The notes beneath the pieces are model-generated. The model was not told the DNA's origin. It searched no databases and was given only the letters and a program-made list of their open reading frames with translations. The position numbers and the translations under genes were made by a program. Of a stretch of 64,000 bases of DNA, positions 1-12,066 are shown piece after piece (position 1 is the stretch's first letter; every line of letters starts with the position of its first letter). Source of the stretch: Marchantia polymorpha subsp. ruderalis (taxonomy: Eukaryota; Streptophyta; Marchantiopsida; Marchantiales; Marchantiaceae); assembly GCA_037833965.1 (NCBI GenBank), contig AP031353.1:26972501-27036500 (forward strand). Reading direction: 5' to 3'.

Positions 1-170
1 CATTCTAGTAGTATATATAGAGAATCTTAAATAGTATATATAGAGGAGAGAATCTTTCCAAGTTAAAGACCAGTAGAGGTGGTGATGACTCCTGTTAACT
101 TCAGAATTACTAGTAACTTTCTAATAGTACATACAGAGAATCTTGAATAGTATATATAGAAAAGATCGAG
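1..170. repeat. LTR-like AT-rich repeat relic
   Basis: A short motif close to TAGTATATATAGAGAATCTT recurs here about three times (near 5-30, 30-58 and 123-165), with small changes. A similar TATA-like block followed by an 'agactttcaagcaag' stretch is seen near 2335-2375, so this is probably the promoter part of a retrotransposon LTR of the kind scattered through the window. The ends are not defined and no coding sequence is visible. The stretch from 170 to about 900 is AT-rich and holds nothing I can name. Confidence 0.35.
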
Positions 171-913
171 ACATTGTAATTCACTCCTCAACATCATTTC
201 TATCTATTCTTCTAGTTATCAATTTTATTTCCAACTTTTTTTCTCAGAGTTTTATTTTAAGTTTTATGTGAAAAATCTCCTTGCTTCTGTTCTATTTTGA
301 TTTCCTTTGAATTATCTCCTGAATCTAATCTTTTAAATTATACTAAAAGTTGACGTTTGCAACAATTTGACGAGAATGTCTTAAAGTTTGAGATCTTCAT
401 TTCCCCATAGTGATCATCCCAATAGTACATAATACCAAGATTTGCAATTTCATTCACTTGTGAACCTCCAAACATATCGAATTTGAAATAAATGAGTATT
501 CAAACATCAAAATGCGCGACGTGGTTGTCATGTTGCAACAACTCCAACAAAATAATAACAACATACCAAATGCCATGGAACAAATAGATCTTATCACCAT
601 GTTTTCATGAGAATTCCAATAAAAATACCAAAATCTTGTTGTTGAATTTACCCAAACTAGCTACTCTGTCACAAACAATCTGCACAACCGATTGTTCAAG
701 CAACAATAGAAGCAAAGATTGCTCTTTGCATCATATTGATTAGATCATACAATATTTGACCGCCAAAGATCTTCAAGCATTTTGATCGAATAGTACATGA
801 AAATCAACATTTCAAGGACTAGTAAATTAATTGAAGAAGAGAAAAAAATGGCGTGACAAGTGACTATTTTGTTTATATCGTGTAGTAAAAAAATAATAGC
901 TTAAAATACTCTA

Positions 914-1320
914 CTATGAAACTTCAAGGGCCAAAGCTGCACAAATTTTGATTACATTTGAAACACTTCTGAGCCAAGACAAGTATGTAAGCCAAAATTT
1001 TTTGTAAAAAAAGTGTGACTTAGCGAGTCTTGTTCTATTCTCACTTGACCATTGAAAAATTATTTTCAACAGCCGCCGTGTTGGAAGACGCCATCGCCAA
1101 TCCACCACAAAATTGGCATAAATTACTAAATCGACTCTTGACAACATTCCATGCATTGTTAAAAAATGTGTTTTCATCATGCTGATTGAATGTCTTTGTG
1201 ATTTGTGGCTTGTGATCGTATATTAGACGCAGATGTTGATGTTCTTTCTCCACGTCAACGATCTGTTCTTGAGACCAATGTTTTGAGAGATGAGCGCGAT
1301 ATGAATCTAACACATCTTGG
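914..1320 (-). pseudogene. hAT-type transposase C-terminus, frameshifted
   Basis: Read on the minus strand, the frame at 1313-1041 ends in a stretch (LAMASSNTAAVENNFSMVK) that resembles the start of the hAT dimerisation region, where a small residue run is followed by a conserved acidic/aromatic block and then K-W-E. At the expected W-E position the frame stops; the following residues (ENRTRLAKSHFF) continue in another frame at about 1040-914, consistent with a one-base loss. Only the C-terminal part is recognisable, and sequence up to about 1735 on the same strand may be earlier, more decayed transposase. No terminal repeats were found. This is a dead element. The hAT assignment rests on motif resemblance. 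Confidence 0.45.
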
Positions 1321-1771
1321 ATGAATGTGGCTGGATGGATCTTGACGAGGCATTGTTGTTCAAATCACGCTTGGCTTGTACATATGCGATGCATTAGCAA
1401 CAATAGAAATTCCAAAGATGTTGACTGTATTCAAAGTTGTCTGTTTGTCAATGTCAAAGAGATCATTGTACAAGTCACGAATCCAAGATCCATAATCTTG
1501 AATGTGCATGAGTACAGAATCTTTTAGAATGAACCAATTTTGCTCGGCTTTTCGTGATGATGATCAACTGATTAATTCCTTCCAACGCCTCATCGGTGGC
1601 GGAGCAGATGTCTAGACCTACGATAATATTAAGGACCAATTTGCAATTTATTGTCGATTTCTGCGAGATCCTGATGTTGCGGGTCTGGATCTTGGTGAAC
1701 GTGATCGCAAAATAGCAGTCGCAATAACTCAACACATTTACGATGGGGCATGACGTTGAACGAGACAGAGG

Positions 1772-1960
1772 TCGAATTCAATTTTATGCTTCTGCTGAAA
1801 GGGAGTCTGGCAACTCATGATAATAAAAAATGAGTGATTGAATATGCATTGGAATGTTGTAATGATTCCATTTGGCGCTGGTTCAACGAAACTAAGGCCG
1901 AGTTGATTTTATGCTTCTCTTGAAAGGGAGTTTGACGACTCATGATACCTAAAAATGACA
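1772..1960. repeat. Imperfect direct repeat, ~58-bp units
   Basis: Two copies of a unit containing TTTTATGCTTCT, GAAAGGGAGT and ACTCATGATA occur at about 1772-1832 and 1899-1957, with several substitutions between them. They lie beside the broken hAT transposase and may be subterminal repeats of that element, but this is inference. From 1960 to 2330 I see nothing definable. Confidence 0.5.
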
Positions 1961-2329
1961 GGTTGGTGGTTGAAATTGAACAAATCTCCTATTCTGCTTG
2001 CACTATTATGATCACAAAAGTGGCCATTGAACAACCATTATCGGCTATTGTGACTGTTGAATGGCAGATAGTCACATAAAGTCATAACTCAGAAATAAAG
2101 ACAACCACTTAATTTTGGTATCTTTGAGTTTTTATTTTTGGAAAAATTGGCATTTAAAAATAGAATGTCAAAATTTTATGAGGCGTGATCGAGGAGCAAG
2201 AAAGTTTCCAAAAATTTTAGGTAGGTCAATGACGTGTTGCCATGTATTGAACATTAGTCAAACAAACCAAGGTTTTTCTTTGTAAAAGTAAATTAGATGA
2301 TAATTATCGCTTATTACTGTAATAATTGT

Positions 2330-2480
2330 CTCAAGTAGTATAAATAGAGAAGTAGTAAAGAGACTTTCAAGCAAGTTTTGAGAGCTTATTGTGTGAAAAT
2401 TTGTTTCATCAATATAAATTTAAGTTACACTATCTCTTTGGGGAGTATCGATGAGTGTTTCTTATTTTGTGATGAGTGTA
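2330..2480 (+). repeat. LTR-like segment (copy related to 25.4 kb)
   Basis: A TATA-like block (AGTATAAATAGAGAAGTAG) is followed by AGCAAGTTTTGAGAGC and TTGTGTGAAAATTTGTTTCATCAA. The last block is repeated almost exactly at 25470-25498, again followed by a region reading GATGAGTGTTTG. TATA followed by such a conserved leader is the layout of the U3/R/U5 part of plant LTRs, so both are probably solo or degraded LTRs of one family. Confidence 0.45.
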
Positions 2481-2639
2481 GATTTTTTGTAAGGAGTTGT
2501 TTGGAACACAGACAAATTAGAAATCTTTACCTTATAGAAGAATGATGAGCTTTCACAAGCCATATGAATAACACCAGAGTGAGAGTTAGTTCGGAGATCA
2601 TAGGGCCGTGTAAGAATGGAAATGATCTTGGAGATCATG

Positions 2640-3390
2640 TGTCTCTCTCAACTAACACACTCATTTCTTACTTAATAAACACACAAATTGATGACGTATT
2701 GCTTTCAACTAATACGTTTATTCTCTACCTATCAACCATATAGATTGTTGACATATATTGTTGACATAGAAAATGTGAATAGTGCACTATAAAATAACTT
2801 TAATTTCATCTTGAGTAGATAACTCTTGAGCTGTTTTCATCTCTATTTTTTATCTTTGACTAGCATATATGTCAAAGCTTGATCTAGACAATCAAAACCA
2901 AATCTACGATAAAAACTTGTGAGTTGTAAAAAGCTCTTAAACTAAGTTTGATTCTAAGGTGTTGTTCATTTTTGAAAAAAATTTATCTTTTCAATCATCA
3001 TTTAGATTTTTACTTGTTATAACTCTAGAATTCAAATAATTTACTTTTGATTTGCTAAACTCACTTTTTGAAACTTTGGCATATAATTCATTTTTGCTCA
3101 AACCTTGAAGTAGTTTATGATGCTCATGATTATTCAAGGTTTTTCTATATACCAAAATGAAGAGAAAGAAAAGAGCGACACTTGAACAATCTGTGTTTTT
3201 GTTGAGAATATTTATCATGTCATCAATTCACTAAGAGTGAAATGAGTGATGGAGGTGAGATCTTATTTACTAATACTTGTAGATAACATTTATATACGAA
3301 AGAGTAAAAATATTGTAGATATCTTAACTTCAAAGTTGTGTTCTATCTTCAGATGAGTTCCACTCTTGATTACTAATATTACACAAGTAT
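2640..3390 (+). repeat. Dispersed LTR-like repeat, copy 1
   Basis: This copy starts with ACTAACACACTCATTTCTTAC-type units in which 'actaacaca', 'tacct' and 'gattgttgaca' recur, then after an insertion-like stretch (about 2770-3210) continues with AATGAGTGATGGAGGTGAGA, 'atcttatttactaatacttgta' style sequence and a tail ending near 3388. The same order is seen at 27002-27370, 46680-47215 and 52675-52965, all in the same orientation. It is probably an LTR with internal short tandem units. The edges are approximate. Confidence 0.5.
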
Positions 3391-3872
3391 TTCCATGAGT
3401 TCTGACGACAAAGATTCATCATAGTTTCCAACGAATGACATGCCTACGTTCCTGACGAAGTAAAGCCTGCAACATACTCTATGAAATGATCACATGTGTG
3501 AGCTTCTACTCACTTGACGTGCTGCTATATTACTAACTACTGATCAAAAGACACTAAGTGGAGTGAAAAACTGGCTGCAGTACCTTCGATTGTAATTTGA
3601 ATATGTTGTGACGGGAATCTTCTCACAAGTCAAACACCTCAATTTTTTTCTAGAACAAAAAGCCAATATTGTCCATGTTTGACCATTGAAGATTTCATCC
3701 TTAATATCACCATAAAACTAGTGACATCTAGAGCACAATGCTATTCTATGAATTTTTTTTGTACACAACTTGTGTTTCATGATACTTAAAGCTAGACTAT
3801 TGCACTTTACTATTTGCTCGCCACTGAACAAATTTTTTGATAAAGACAAGAAACTCTTAAATTCAATTATGT

Positions 3873-3938
3873 ACGGCAAGATCAATTTCTGACGGCAAGA
3901 TCAATTTCAATCATTCTTGACGGCAAGATCAATTTTCT
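3873..3938 (+). repeat. Three copies of a 16-bp motif
   Basis: ACGGCAAGATCAATTT occurs three times, near 3873, 3892 and 3920, spaced about 19 and 28 bases. No gene or structure explains it. The surrounding region, 3400-4560, is otherwise AT-rich sequence with no supported gene. Confidence 0.7.
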
Positions 3939-4564
3939 GCAGACAATAAATCACACTAGTTTCTTCTTGATTGCCTTACCAGTTACACGTTGACCTTTTC
4001 AAGACATAAATTTTCTTACAAAAAGTCTCTTATTGTTACTATTGATGAAAGACAAATTGCTCAAGCACAAGAAGACCAAAGAAGAATTCATTTCCGCTAG
4101 TATGAACAAGCTGTTATTTTGTTGCATCAATTTGGATTGGAATGGTAACTTTTGCCGATTATCGAATGGCAGAAGAAGTGGAGGTCAAAACTGAAGATTT
4201 GGAAAAAGTACATGGCAAGAACAAAGAGTTTCTTTGCTTTAATAGACACTTCTATTTCCAGTTCATTTGACAATAGTCAACAAAAAGTAACATTGTTCAC
4301 TCTTTGACTGTGATATTAATTGTTGTACCAAGAATGACAAAATCAATAATATCTAAAAAGCACAAGCATGCAAATAGACGAAGAAAAAAAAAATCCCAGA
4401 CTTGTGTCTCGAGTCTTGTATTGTTGATAACAAATATACATTATTCAACATTCTGGTACTACATTCGTTGTTGTTACCGTGGATGTAGTCAACGAGAACA
4501 ACATTTTTATTAAAAAACCTACAAATTGTTCAATGCGAGACTTTGCTTGCCCTCTTATATATAG

Positions 4565-4635
4565 GATATCAATAACCCTAGCTCTAACCTTGGCTAGGGT
4601 TAAACCTAAACTTAACCCTAACTCGAGTTAAGTTA
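4565..4635. repeat. Degenerate telomere-like repeats
   Basis: AACCCTAGC, GCTAGGGTTAAACC and TTAACCCTAACTC lie within 70 bases and resemble scrambled plant telomere units (TTTAGGG/CCCTAAA). AACCCTAGC and GCTAGGGTT can also pair as a 9-bp stem. This may be a short interstitial telomeric scar or chance. From 4640 to 5740 no supported gene is visible. Confidence 0.35.
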
Positions 4636-5745
4636 AGTAGACTTTAATTACTTTAATATAATTTAAGATTCGAGTATATATTAACACACAGATTTCTGTG
4701 TAATTGCTTTCACACAATGATCTCCATCACCCGTATAAATAATCCAAGGAAAGTTCAAGAAGGAATCTGACACTTGAACTTTGAAGTAACACCTAAGAAG
4801 AGACAATTTCACTTGGCCATTAACTAGTAGAGAATTCAAGTAGTTCAAGGTTAGTTGTGTGGTCATGTTGCATATACATTGGTTTACCTCGATGTTTTAT
4901 AAATACTATGGGTCATGGCCGCGGTCTGATTTTTAAATGCACGGCTTAATGGTATCTTCACATGGTTTTTATGTAGTTCTCAATGGTTGTTATAGTTGTA
5001 AGGTGAAGAAGAAATCGTCTGCAATTGCTGATGAGGGTATTAAATTAAGCACATTTTCTTCACTGTAGATCAGAACGACAACCCTAGTGCCCGACACAAC
5101 TCCATTTTTTGGTCTATAAGGGACTGAAAGTTTTGTACAAATTTCCTACTCCAGGTCTAACGTACAAATGGAGTAGAATCAAAAGTGGCAAAGGATAATG
5201 CGCATCTCTAGAATCTAGAAAAGCTTTCAATCTTCAGAGCAGCAGAATTCGGGACATGTTGTGGTAACGACGTTGACATACACTACTTACGTTTGAAGGG
5301 CTGATTGTAAAGTATCAGTCGAGAGCACCGGTAGGAAGCAATCATGTGAGGTTCTCGACTGTTATTTCCATTAACATCGCAATTCATCCCCTTTTCGAAA
5401 ATCCTTAGTCGACCCATATTGCTATATTGTCTGCTTGCCAACGGAGAGAATCGAAAGTTAAGTCTTCCCATAGACTTCTTTAGAACCCGAGACTTGTGTA
5501 TCAGATACTACATTAGATGCACATCATTTTGTACTGGTGGGGTATATTTTTGTGAATGGAAATGACACATACGTTAGTCGAACTATGTAGATGAAGACAA
5601 TTCTACTTCCAAAAATTCGAAAGATACAATGAAAACTATTTACAGGATGGGTGTCTGTCATAGTGATCAACTGTCACCCACATGCAAAAGTAACGTTGAT
5701 TTCTACTCCAGATTTCATTCGTCAGTCTGCTGACTCTAGTCTTAT

Positions 5746-5786
5746 AGGATCATTACCCTTCATAGGGTAATGATCCTGCTTTTTTT
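5746..5786 (+). other. Perfect 14-bp hairpin followed by T-tract
   Basis: AGGATCATTACCCT (5746-5759) and AGGGTAATGATCCT (5764-5777) are exact reverse complements around a 4-base loop, followed two bases later by seven Ts. The shape mimics an intrinsic terminator or an RNA polymerase III stop. It sits about 570 bases past the stop codon of the downstream dehydratase gene, which runs on the other strand, so it could fall in that gene's 3' region. Confidence 0.85.
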
Positions 5787-6344
5787 GCACTTCGCAAAAT
5801 TAAGCTTAGTCCCTGGCCGATCGATAGCATGCAGATGCATCGCATACATGCAGAACGTAAAACAGTCTGAAGGTTCACTTTTTGTTATCTCTACTTTAAT
5901 ACAACTTCAACTCTTTCGTGACCTTCTAGCTTTTTGAAATATTTTCCATATTAGGGCTGAAAAATGCTCCGTAGATACTGGTGAGGACAAGACACTTGGC
6001 GCATTCCAACTGTAGGACCAATCCATAAGAGACACCGGAAACTCAGATGTACTCAGAACCTTAGCTCTACTCAGAACCTTAGCTCTGATGGGCTGGTAAG
6101 CAAGCACTCTGCAGGACTGAATACCAAAGATCCCTGACTGGGATAGAATCATGTCTGATTCACAGTCATGATAAGCTTCGCCTTTATACAGGTAGAAGTG
6201 ACATATCGATATCACGAGAATGCATGTGCGAGAACTCACACTTGTTCCCTGCTATGGGGACATTTTGCTTGAGTAACAATCTTTTACAGTAGACATATCA
6301 TCCCTTCAGTCTGTCGACAAACAGCTCGATGAGAAATACTTCAG

Positions 6345-9300
6345 TTAGGCCTGAGTTGGTGCGACGTCCATCGGGTAACAACCCAACACTCTTAGAAAGG
6401 TAGCAAATTCCTGCACGTTGGTTTCCAGAGTTCACCTCAATTATGGTGGTAGAGAAATTACAGCAACACGCAGCAACAAACGTAGAAGCATGCAAAGGAG
6501 TCAGATAAACACTTCGTCAGCTACCTAATAAAGTTGCTGTTGTACAGTAATCAGTTGCAGTTTGTTGTTGAGAAGCTAATTGTGGGCCTTAGATATCATT
6601 ATTCCATTCATTCAAGAGCAGAGTATTTGAGAAGATATTATTCTTGACAACTAAATTCCATCCACTTGACACAAAACTTACTTGTAGGTGACCCAAAGCA
6701 TTCTGAGTCCGAGGATCAGCCATTGACGCCTCAAAATCAATGTAGAATAGATAGTCGAAGTACCTAGGTCATCACGCAATGATTCACGAAGAAGATATCA
6801 AATTTTATATCCCTCAATGGGATACCATAGCTTGACGATAATATTGGTCTTCAAAGAAACATAAACTTCAAGTAGACGAAATAAAATTGCTCCATGACTT
6901 GCAGGAGAAGAAGCTGTTGAGAGAATGACCTACTTAAGAAACCACTAGACAATCTTCTTGAATCCACAATGAACTTGGACTTGACGGAGGCTGAATAGAA
7001 GCGACGAAGGGATATATGAATATTGGTCTTACTTGGCTGTGGCTTTATTGCTGCCATCAACGATACGCAGAGGTCTCTTATGTTGTGGCCGACTTTCAAT
7101 CTGAAAATAGGACCATTGCCAATATACAGGAACAAGTTTTTATCAAACTGAGTACGTGATGTATGCTTCAAGTAAACTTTGGAGTCTATTGAGCTACTAA
7201 AAACTGAATCATTCAAGCAAAGTTCAATGGTTTCTTCAGGCAACAGAAAGATTGATCATTGAAGACTGATACTGATGCTCCTCCTAAGAATTAAACTGGT
7301 AATATTTTCGAAATGAAACAGCAGTATAACTTCACCTTCGTCAAATTGATGTCTCTCAATGAAAAGACTGCTAATGCCTTGAATAGCTCTCCAGGTCCTT
7401 CTTCCAAGGTGAATACAATGCTAGTCTGGACAGGCCCACCATCATAATGTTAATGTTATAGGTGGTGAACAAGAAACTTATGGGGAGCCGCAAAGTTGGC
7501 GATCGCTCATGGTGGAATGCGCAGAGCGTTGACAAGAACCTGCAAGCAGAAGAGCTAATTAAGTCCTGCTCATGTAAACGATGAAGCCAGCAGATTTCTC
7601 TACTGACTAAACAATGCTCTATAACTTGCGACATGTCACTGGCGTTTGTAGGACGGACATTTGGTGGATCGTCTGTAATGGGAAATATACTAACAACCTT
7701 TTTTTACACGAATCCTCTAGTGCTCTTAATCATCACACAATATCGAAGCTGGAAATTTTACATTCTTGGAGTGTCAGATCGGGCTGAAAAATTGTCAGAG
7801 TACAATCCGGAGGGTTTATAGGGACCCTTCTCATGTCACCAGGACATCCAAGTATGCTCTGTTTAGTTCCATTCATTAGTATCGCTTATTCTACCTGTGA
7901 TTTATACACGTGAAATTCAGTAAAAGTAACTTCTGTTGCTGCCTACGTTTACATCACAATTACCTTGAAAGGTCTATCGGTCCGTGGAATAATGGGTTCT
8001 CTCGCCAACATAAGGAAACGAGTAACATTGTCAGGATCGTCCTGCGTACGTAACCGGTAAAGAACATCAGCTGAAGAAATCACTGAGAAAAAAACGTGAT
8101 GCTTTTCTATTGAAACTTCTATTAAAATCACAACCTATATTAAATCAAGTCTCCAGAAAATGGTGGCAAATCATATGAAAGAATGTACAGCTGGTTCACG
8201 AACTAGACTTCAGAAATCTTCGAAGATTTGAAGTTGTAAATTAAGAGATTGGAGGGCTGCCTCGATGACTGTTCTTTTGTCCAACCCTTACCTGGATGCC
8301 ATCGGCAAGAACATTCAGTCCATATATTTCTGCTGCGCGTGCACTTGCAACAGCTCCTGTATCCCGAAGACCATGGGCAGCGATAAACTGAAAAACAGTA
8401 GAGAACAATCATCATACACTTTGTAACACTAGACGAAGCTGTAAACAGAAACTCCAGAAAGCACGACTTCAGATCAGTTAGATTCTACACATACGGCAAG
8501 AAATGTAGGAAGCAACTGGGAAGGTTCGATAAAAAAAATAACAAGCTTTGAAAAAACAAGACACCTTCATGAAGCTGCCTAGTCCTCACAAAGAAGACTG
8601 TAAGTCAAGGGGCATTCCAGTTGTAGGTAGAGCTAAACACAAACTACTCAGAAGAAAAGCTAAAATTTAGAATCATGGTCATCACACAAAAGAAGATTTC
8701 TCATACCTTCAATAAGACAGTCTGACATTAAATGAATAAACATGAAAAAATGAAGAATTTACGAGGAAAGAGGAAAAACATGAAGTATCTGACTTCTTTG
8801 AAGTCATCACTGTCTATGAAATCAGTGAAATTTCTGCTCCAATCTTATTACGTATTCCAACATAATTATATACACATATACTTCAGATGTAAACGCATTA
8901 GAAATATTGCTTTGTCTTGCCTGCGCAGCACCAGCAGTATCATCCACAGCCTCGCGAATAACTCCAAGTTTAGATAGAGTAAATTCACATTGAGCTAGAG
9001 CCTGGAACAATGATAAGAATGTTAAGGAACATATCATGCTCATCCCCACTTTGTATGAATTTCTGAAACAATGTCTGCCAAGAGTAGTTAAGATAGCAAC
9101 TAAAGCAATTTGTTACGTAATGGATAAGCAAGCCTTCCATGTTTCTCCATCTGGAAAGACATGGAAAAACATAGGGCAATCTTTTTATTTGGAGTATGTG
9201 TGTTAACCTGTTGATGGCTGACCACACGTTTCAGCTGGGTCGTCTGAACACCTGGCAGTGCCATTAAGCAGTGATGCACGGCGAGTTGGACTTCGCCCAC

Positions 9301-11047
9301 AATGTGTAACCTATGACGCATGAGAAGGTCATAGTTCCTGTGGATGCTTCCACCAAGTGAATTCTCGATCGGTAGTACTGCCCTGTCGACCAGCCACAAC
9401 TCTACTGCCTGCTCGCAGATTCCAAAATGATCAGTTGTGGACAAAGCCTTTAGAGATGTACATAATGCAGGAAAGGAAGAGACGAGTACCTGAAATGTGG
9501 CGTCAAACTGATCACAAGGGACAGTCTCACACTTGGGGTATGCTTTTGCGGCAGCGGCCTCACTGTAAGCTCCTGGTACTCCCTGTGCTCATGACAAGGC
9601 CAGATTGGAAAGCATAAATCGACAGTTAACAAATGAAAAGAAAATAATTTAGCGTGGCGACGTTCTAACAAAAATGCAAGATGGGCAGTTGCTGATAGTT
9701 AGGATCAAGAACCTAATAGTTTCACAATGACCCATTCAAGTACAAAGACACAACATATATGATTCGAGAGGCTGGTGTAAGAGACCGATGAAATCAGCAA
9801 ACAACACGGATGATAGTTCCACGATAAGTACAATTCACAAAGCCATCTGCCCCTGCAAGTAGTGGAAACCTCAAGTGCGCAACGCTCTCCTTGTCCAAAT
9901 GTTTCTCAAGGAATCACAAGTAGATGAAAAGCCCGATATTGCTATTGGCAGCAAACAATAAACTTGTAAACATAGCGAGCAGAGACAAACATATGAGACT
10001 TCTGATACTGCCTTGGATATTGGAAGAAAGATAACACACAAATAGCCATAGTAAGGTAACCACATTAATTATAATTGCCTGTCATGAACTGGCAGATCCT
10101 AGGCATATGCCTTGGATGGGAGGTCCGCGCTTACAAAAACAAAGTGGTTTCCATCTAATGAGAAGCAGAGATTGCCTCAAGAGGACAAACTGAAACCCAT
10201 GCTCACATGCTTGCTCAGAAGGTTGGGCAAGAGAAAGAACTTAACTCTGTGGGTGTACATAACCGGCAACAAATTTAAAACGCATGAGTCGAGAATCTTT
10301 TCTCTGCATAGACCTAACAAGATGAAAACTCGCTGACGAAGTGTAGGGCATATCAGCTAGTTCGATAAAGAGGACACAATCAACAAGGTGATATGTACAT
10401 ATGCAGATGTACCTACTTGATAAGCAACGCGCAGCATAGAACCATGGCTAGGCTGAAAGGCAAGATTGCCCATCGACAAGGGACCTGCTTTTCACAAAGT
10501 TGAATGCGATGCGAGTAACTGTTAGTTACAAGAGTAGTTTTGCAAAAAAACCAGAGAAGACACATCATGGCAAGGAAACCCTTTTGGTGATGTCAAGACT
10601 ATCACGAGATTCAAGCAAGTTCATGTACGCAAGTCCCACTGATTTCTCTTTTCAGTATTTTGACATTATCAGACAAAACTAATTCGTTGGCAGGCAAGGA
10701 GCCACAAACAATGCAAGTAAAACGGGACCAGAGAAATTTAATTATAAAGTAATTAGAGCTTAGTATTTGGGAGAGAGAGGGAAATGCTGGTACATACTCG
10801 GTAACGTCATAAGAGCTCGAGAAGACATTTCGAGCTTGGATTTTCCGTTCGTGGTCGATCCTCCCGTTCCTTCAGCTGCTTCTAGCGTCGTGGTCAGATT
10901 CGAAACAACTGAGTTCTCAACCAAAACTTCCTCTTTTTCCTTCAGCTGGAGAGAATCCCACTGACTGGACAGTACAGCACACGAGGACTGCCATTGGACA
11001 GCACGTTGAACAGCAATCAGTGGATCCACGGGAGGAAGCAACGACAT
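6345..11047 (-). CDS. ADT: Arogenate/prephenate dehydratase, copy A (no transit peptide)
   Basis: Converts arogenate (or prephenate) to phenylalanine (or phenylpyruvate). Exons, in order: 11047-10798, 10484-10417, 9582-9490, 9408-9208, 9001-8921, 8387-8292, 8041-7964, 7425-7336, 7100-7033, 6763-6682, 6410-6345; phases join to 390 residues. Catalytic domain from about residue 90 ([10 protein letters not shown] at 107, [15 protein letters not shown], the LRDTG motif at 238-242, [12 protein letters not shown]); ACT regulatory domain about 290-385 with GPGELFKAL and ESRP (321-324). The start is the ATG at 11047, preceded directly by an in-frame TGA; it aligns with an internal Met of copy B, so about 60 N-terminal residues including the transit peptide are absent. 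Exon 5 ends at a GC donor (8920-8919). Tandem with copy B, same strand, 5.2 kb apart. All catalytic motifs are present, so it looks functional; cytosolic location is inferred. Confidence 0.9.
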
Positions 11048-12029
11048 TCAGTGACTTTGATTCGTAACTCAAGCGAGAACTTGTAACCGTGAAGACGAGT
11101 CAAGATCAAATCGCTTTGGTTGAACTGCCTAAAGATGAATATAATTCACGTGTCGTCAATTCCACAAAAAAAATTGTGGCGACTTCGCCGGGAAAGGACT
11201 CGTGTTTCTGAAAGAGACTGGAATATCTCGTGCAACAATCTTCAACGATTATACACACTGTCGTCGACAATAATAAATAACACGCTTGTGCCAGAACTGA
11301 TCACAATATATACACCAGACGCTAAATTTGTGCTCTATGAATATTATCCCGTGAGCAGAACGGAATTCACCTCAGCCTCGGAAATCCTGGTAGATATGGA
11401 TATCAGATGTGCATCCATTGACGGCTACTTCCCCCTGTCATTAGTTTAGCCCGAGAGCTGCTGGACAAAGCAAACCCCGAGGAAGCAACAGAGGCATGCT
11501 TCGCTTTCGCGCAATCTAGCTACTTCAGTCGTACGTACTCATTCAAGACTAGAAATCGAGATTCCAGTCAGCATTGTCCGCTGTAGCTGAGCTTACATTC
11601 GTCTTACTGTTTAGATCATGCTGTGAGAAAGACCAGCAGCTCTGAGACAACATGTGAGTGATGTCTTGCAGTAGTTCAAAACCCCAACTTTTATTCAGTG
11701 AACCTCAGTACAAAGTAAGGGAAGATCCCAGATCAAGCAACCACAAATATTGCATCACAGCGCCAAAAAAGCCACTGTATATCTAAACTATCTATTTCAA
11801 ACCGATTGCATGAAAAATAGCAGAAAATCATCAACTAATGATTGGATCACCTAGAACTCTATATTCAAAAATCAATTCAAGATCACATAAATACGCTATA
11901 CTTTAACATGTAAAGAGCGATGCATTGCTGTGGAAGTATGTGTGTGTGTTTACAATCACTCATGATTATAAAGCTAGAGGCATCAAAAGTTAATCTCTTT
12001 GCAATACTTTGATTGGAAATTTTGATATT
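11048..12029. other. Intergenic / putative upstream region of ADT copy A
   Basis: Read on the minus strand, the first 150 bases upstream of the copy A start show no similarity to the missing transit-peptide segment of copy B. One plus-strand frame (11120-11449) is open for 109 codons but matches nothing I recognise. The region presumably contains the promoter and leader of copy A. No clear TATA box could be chosen. Confidence 0.3.
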
Positions 12030-12066
12030 AGTCTCTCTCCACTCTTGTTGTGAGTGGAGAGAGACT
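12030..12066. other. Perfect 15-bp hairpin
   Basis: AGTCTCTCTCCACTC (12030-12044) and its exact reverse complement (12052-12066) flank a 7-base loop. There is no T-tract and no neighbouring gene. It could be a young remnant of a foldback element. A microRNA-type precursor is less likely because the stem is short. Confidence 0.85.

Noticed and set aside
11120-11449. 109-codon plus-strand open frame upstream of dehydratase copy A
   Set aside because: No similarity to a known protein and no splice or leader context; it lies where the promoter of the minus-strand gene is expected.
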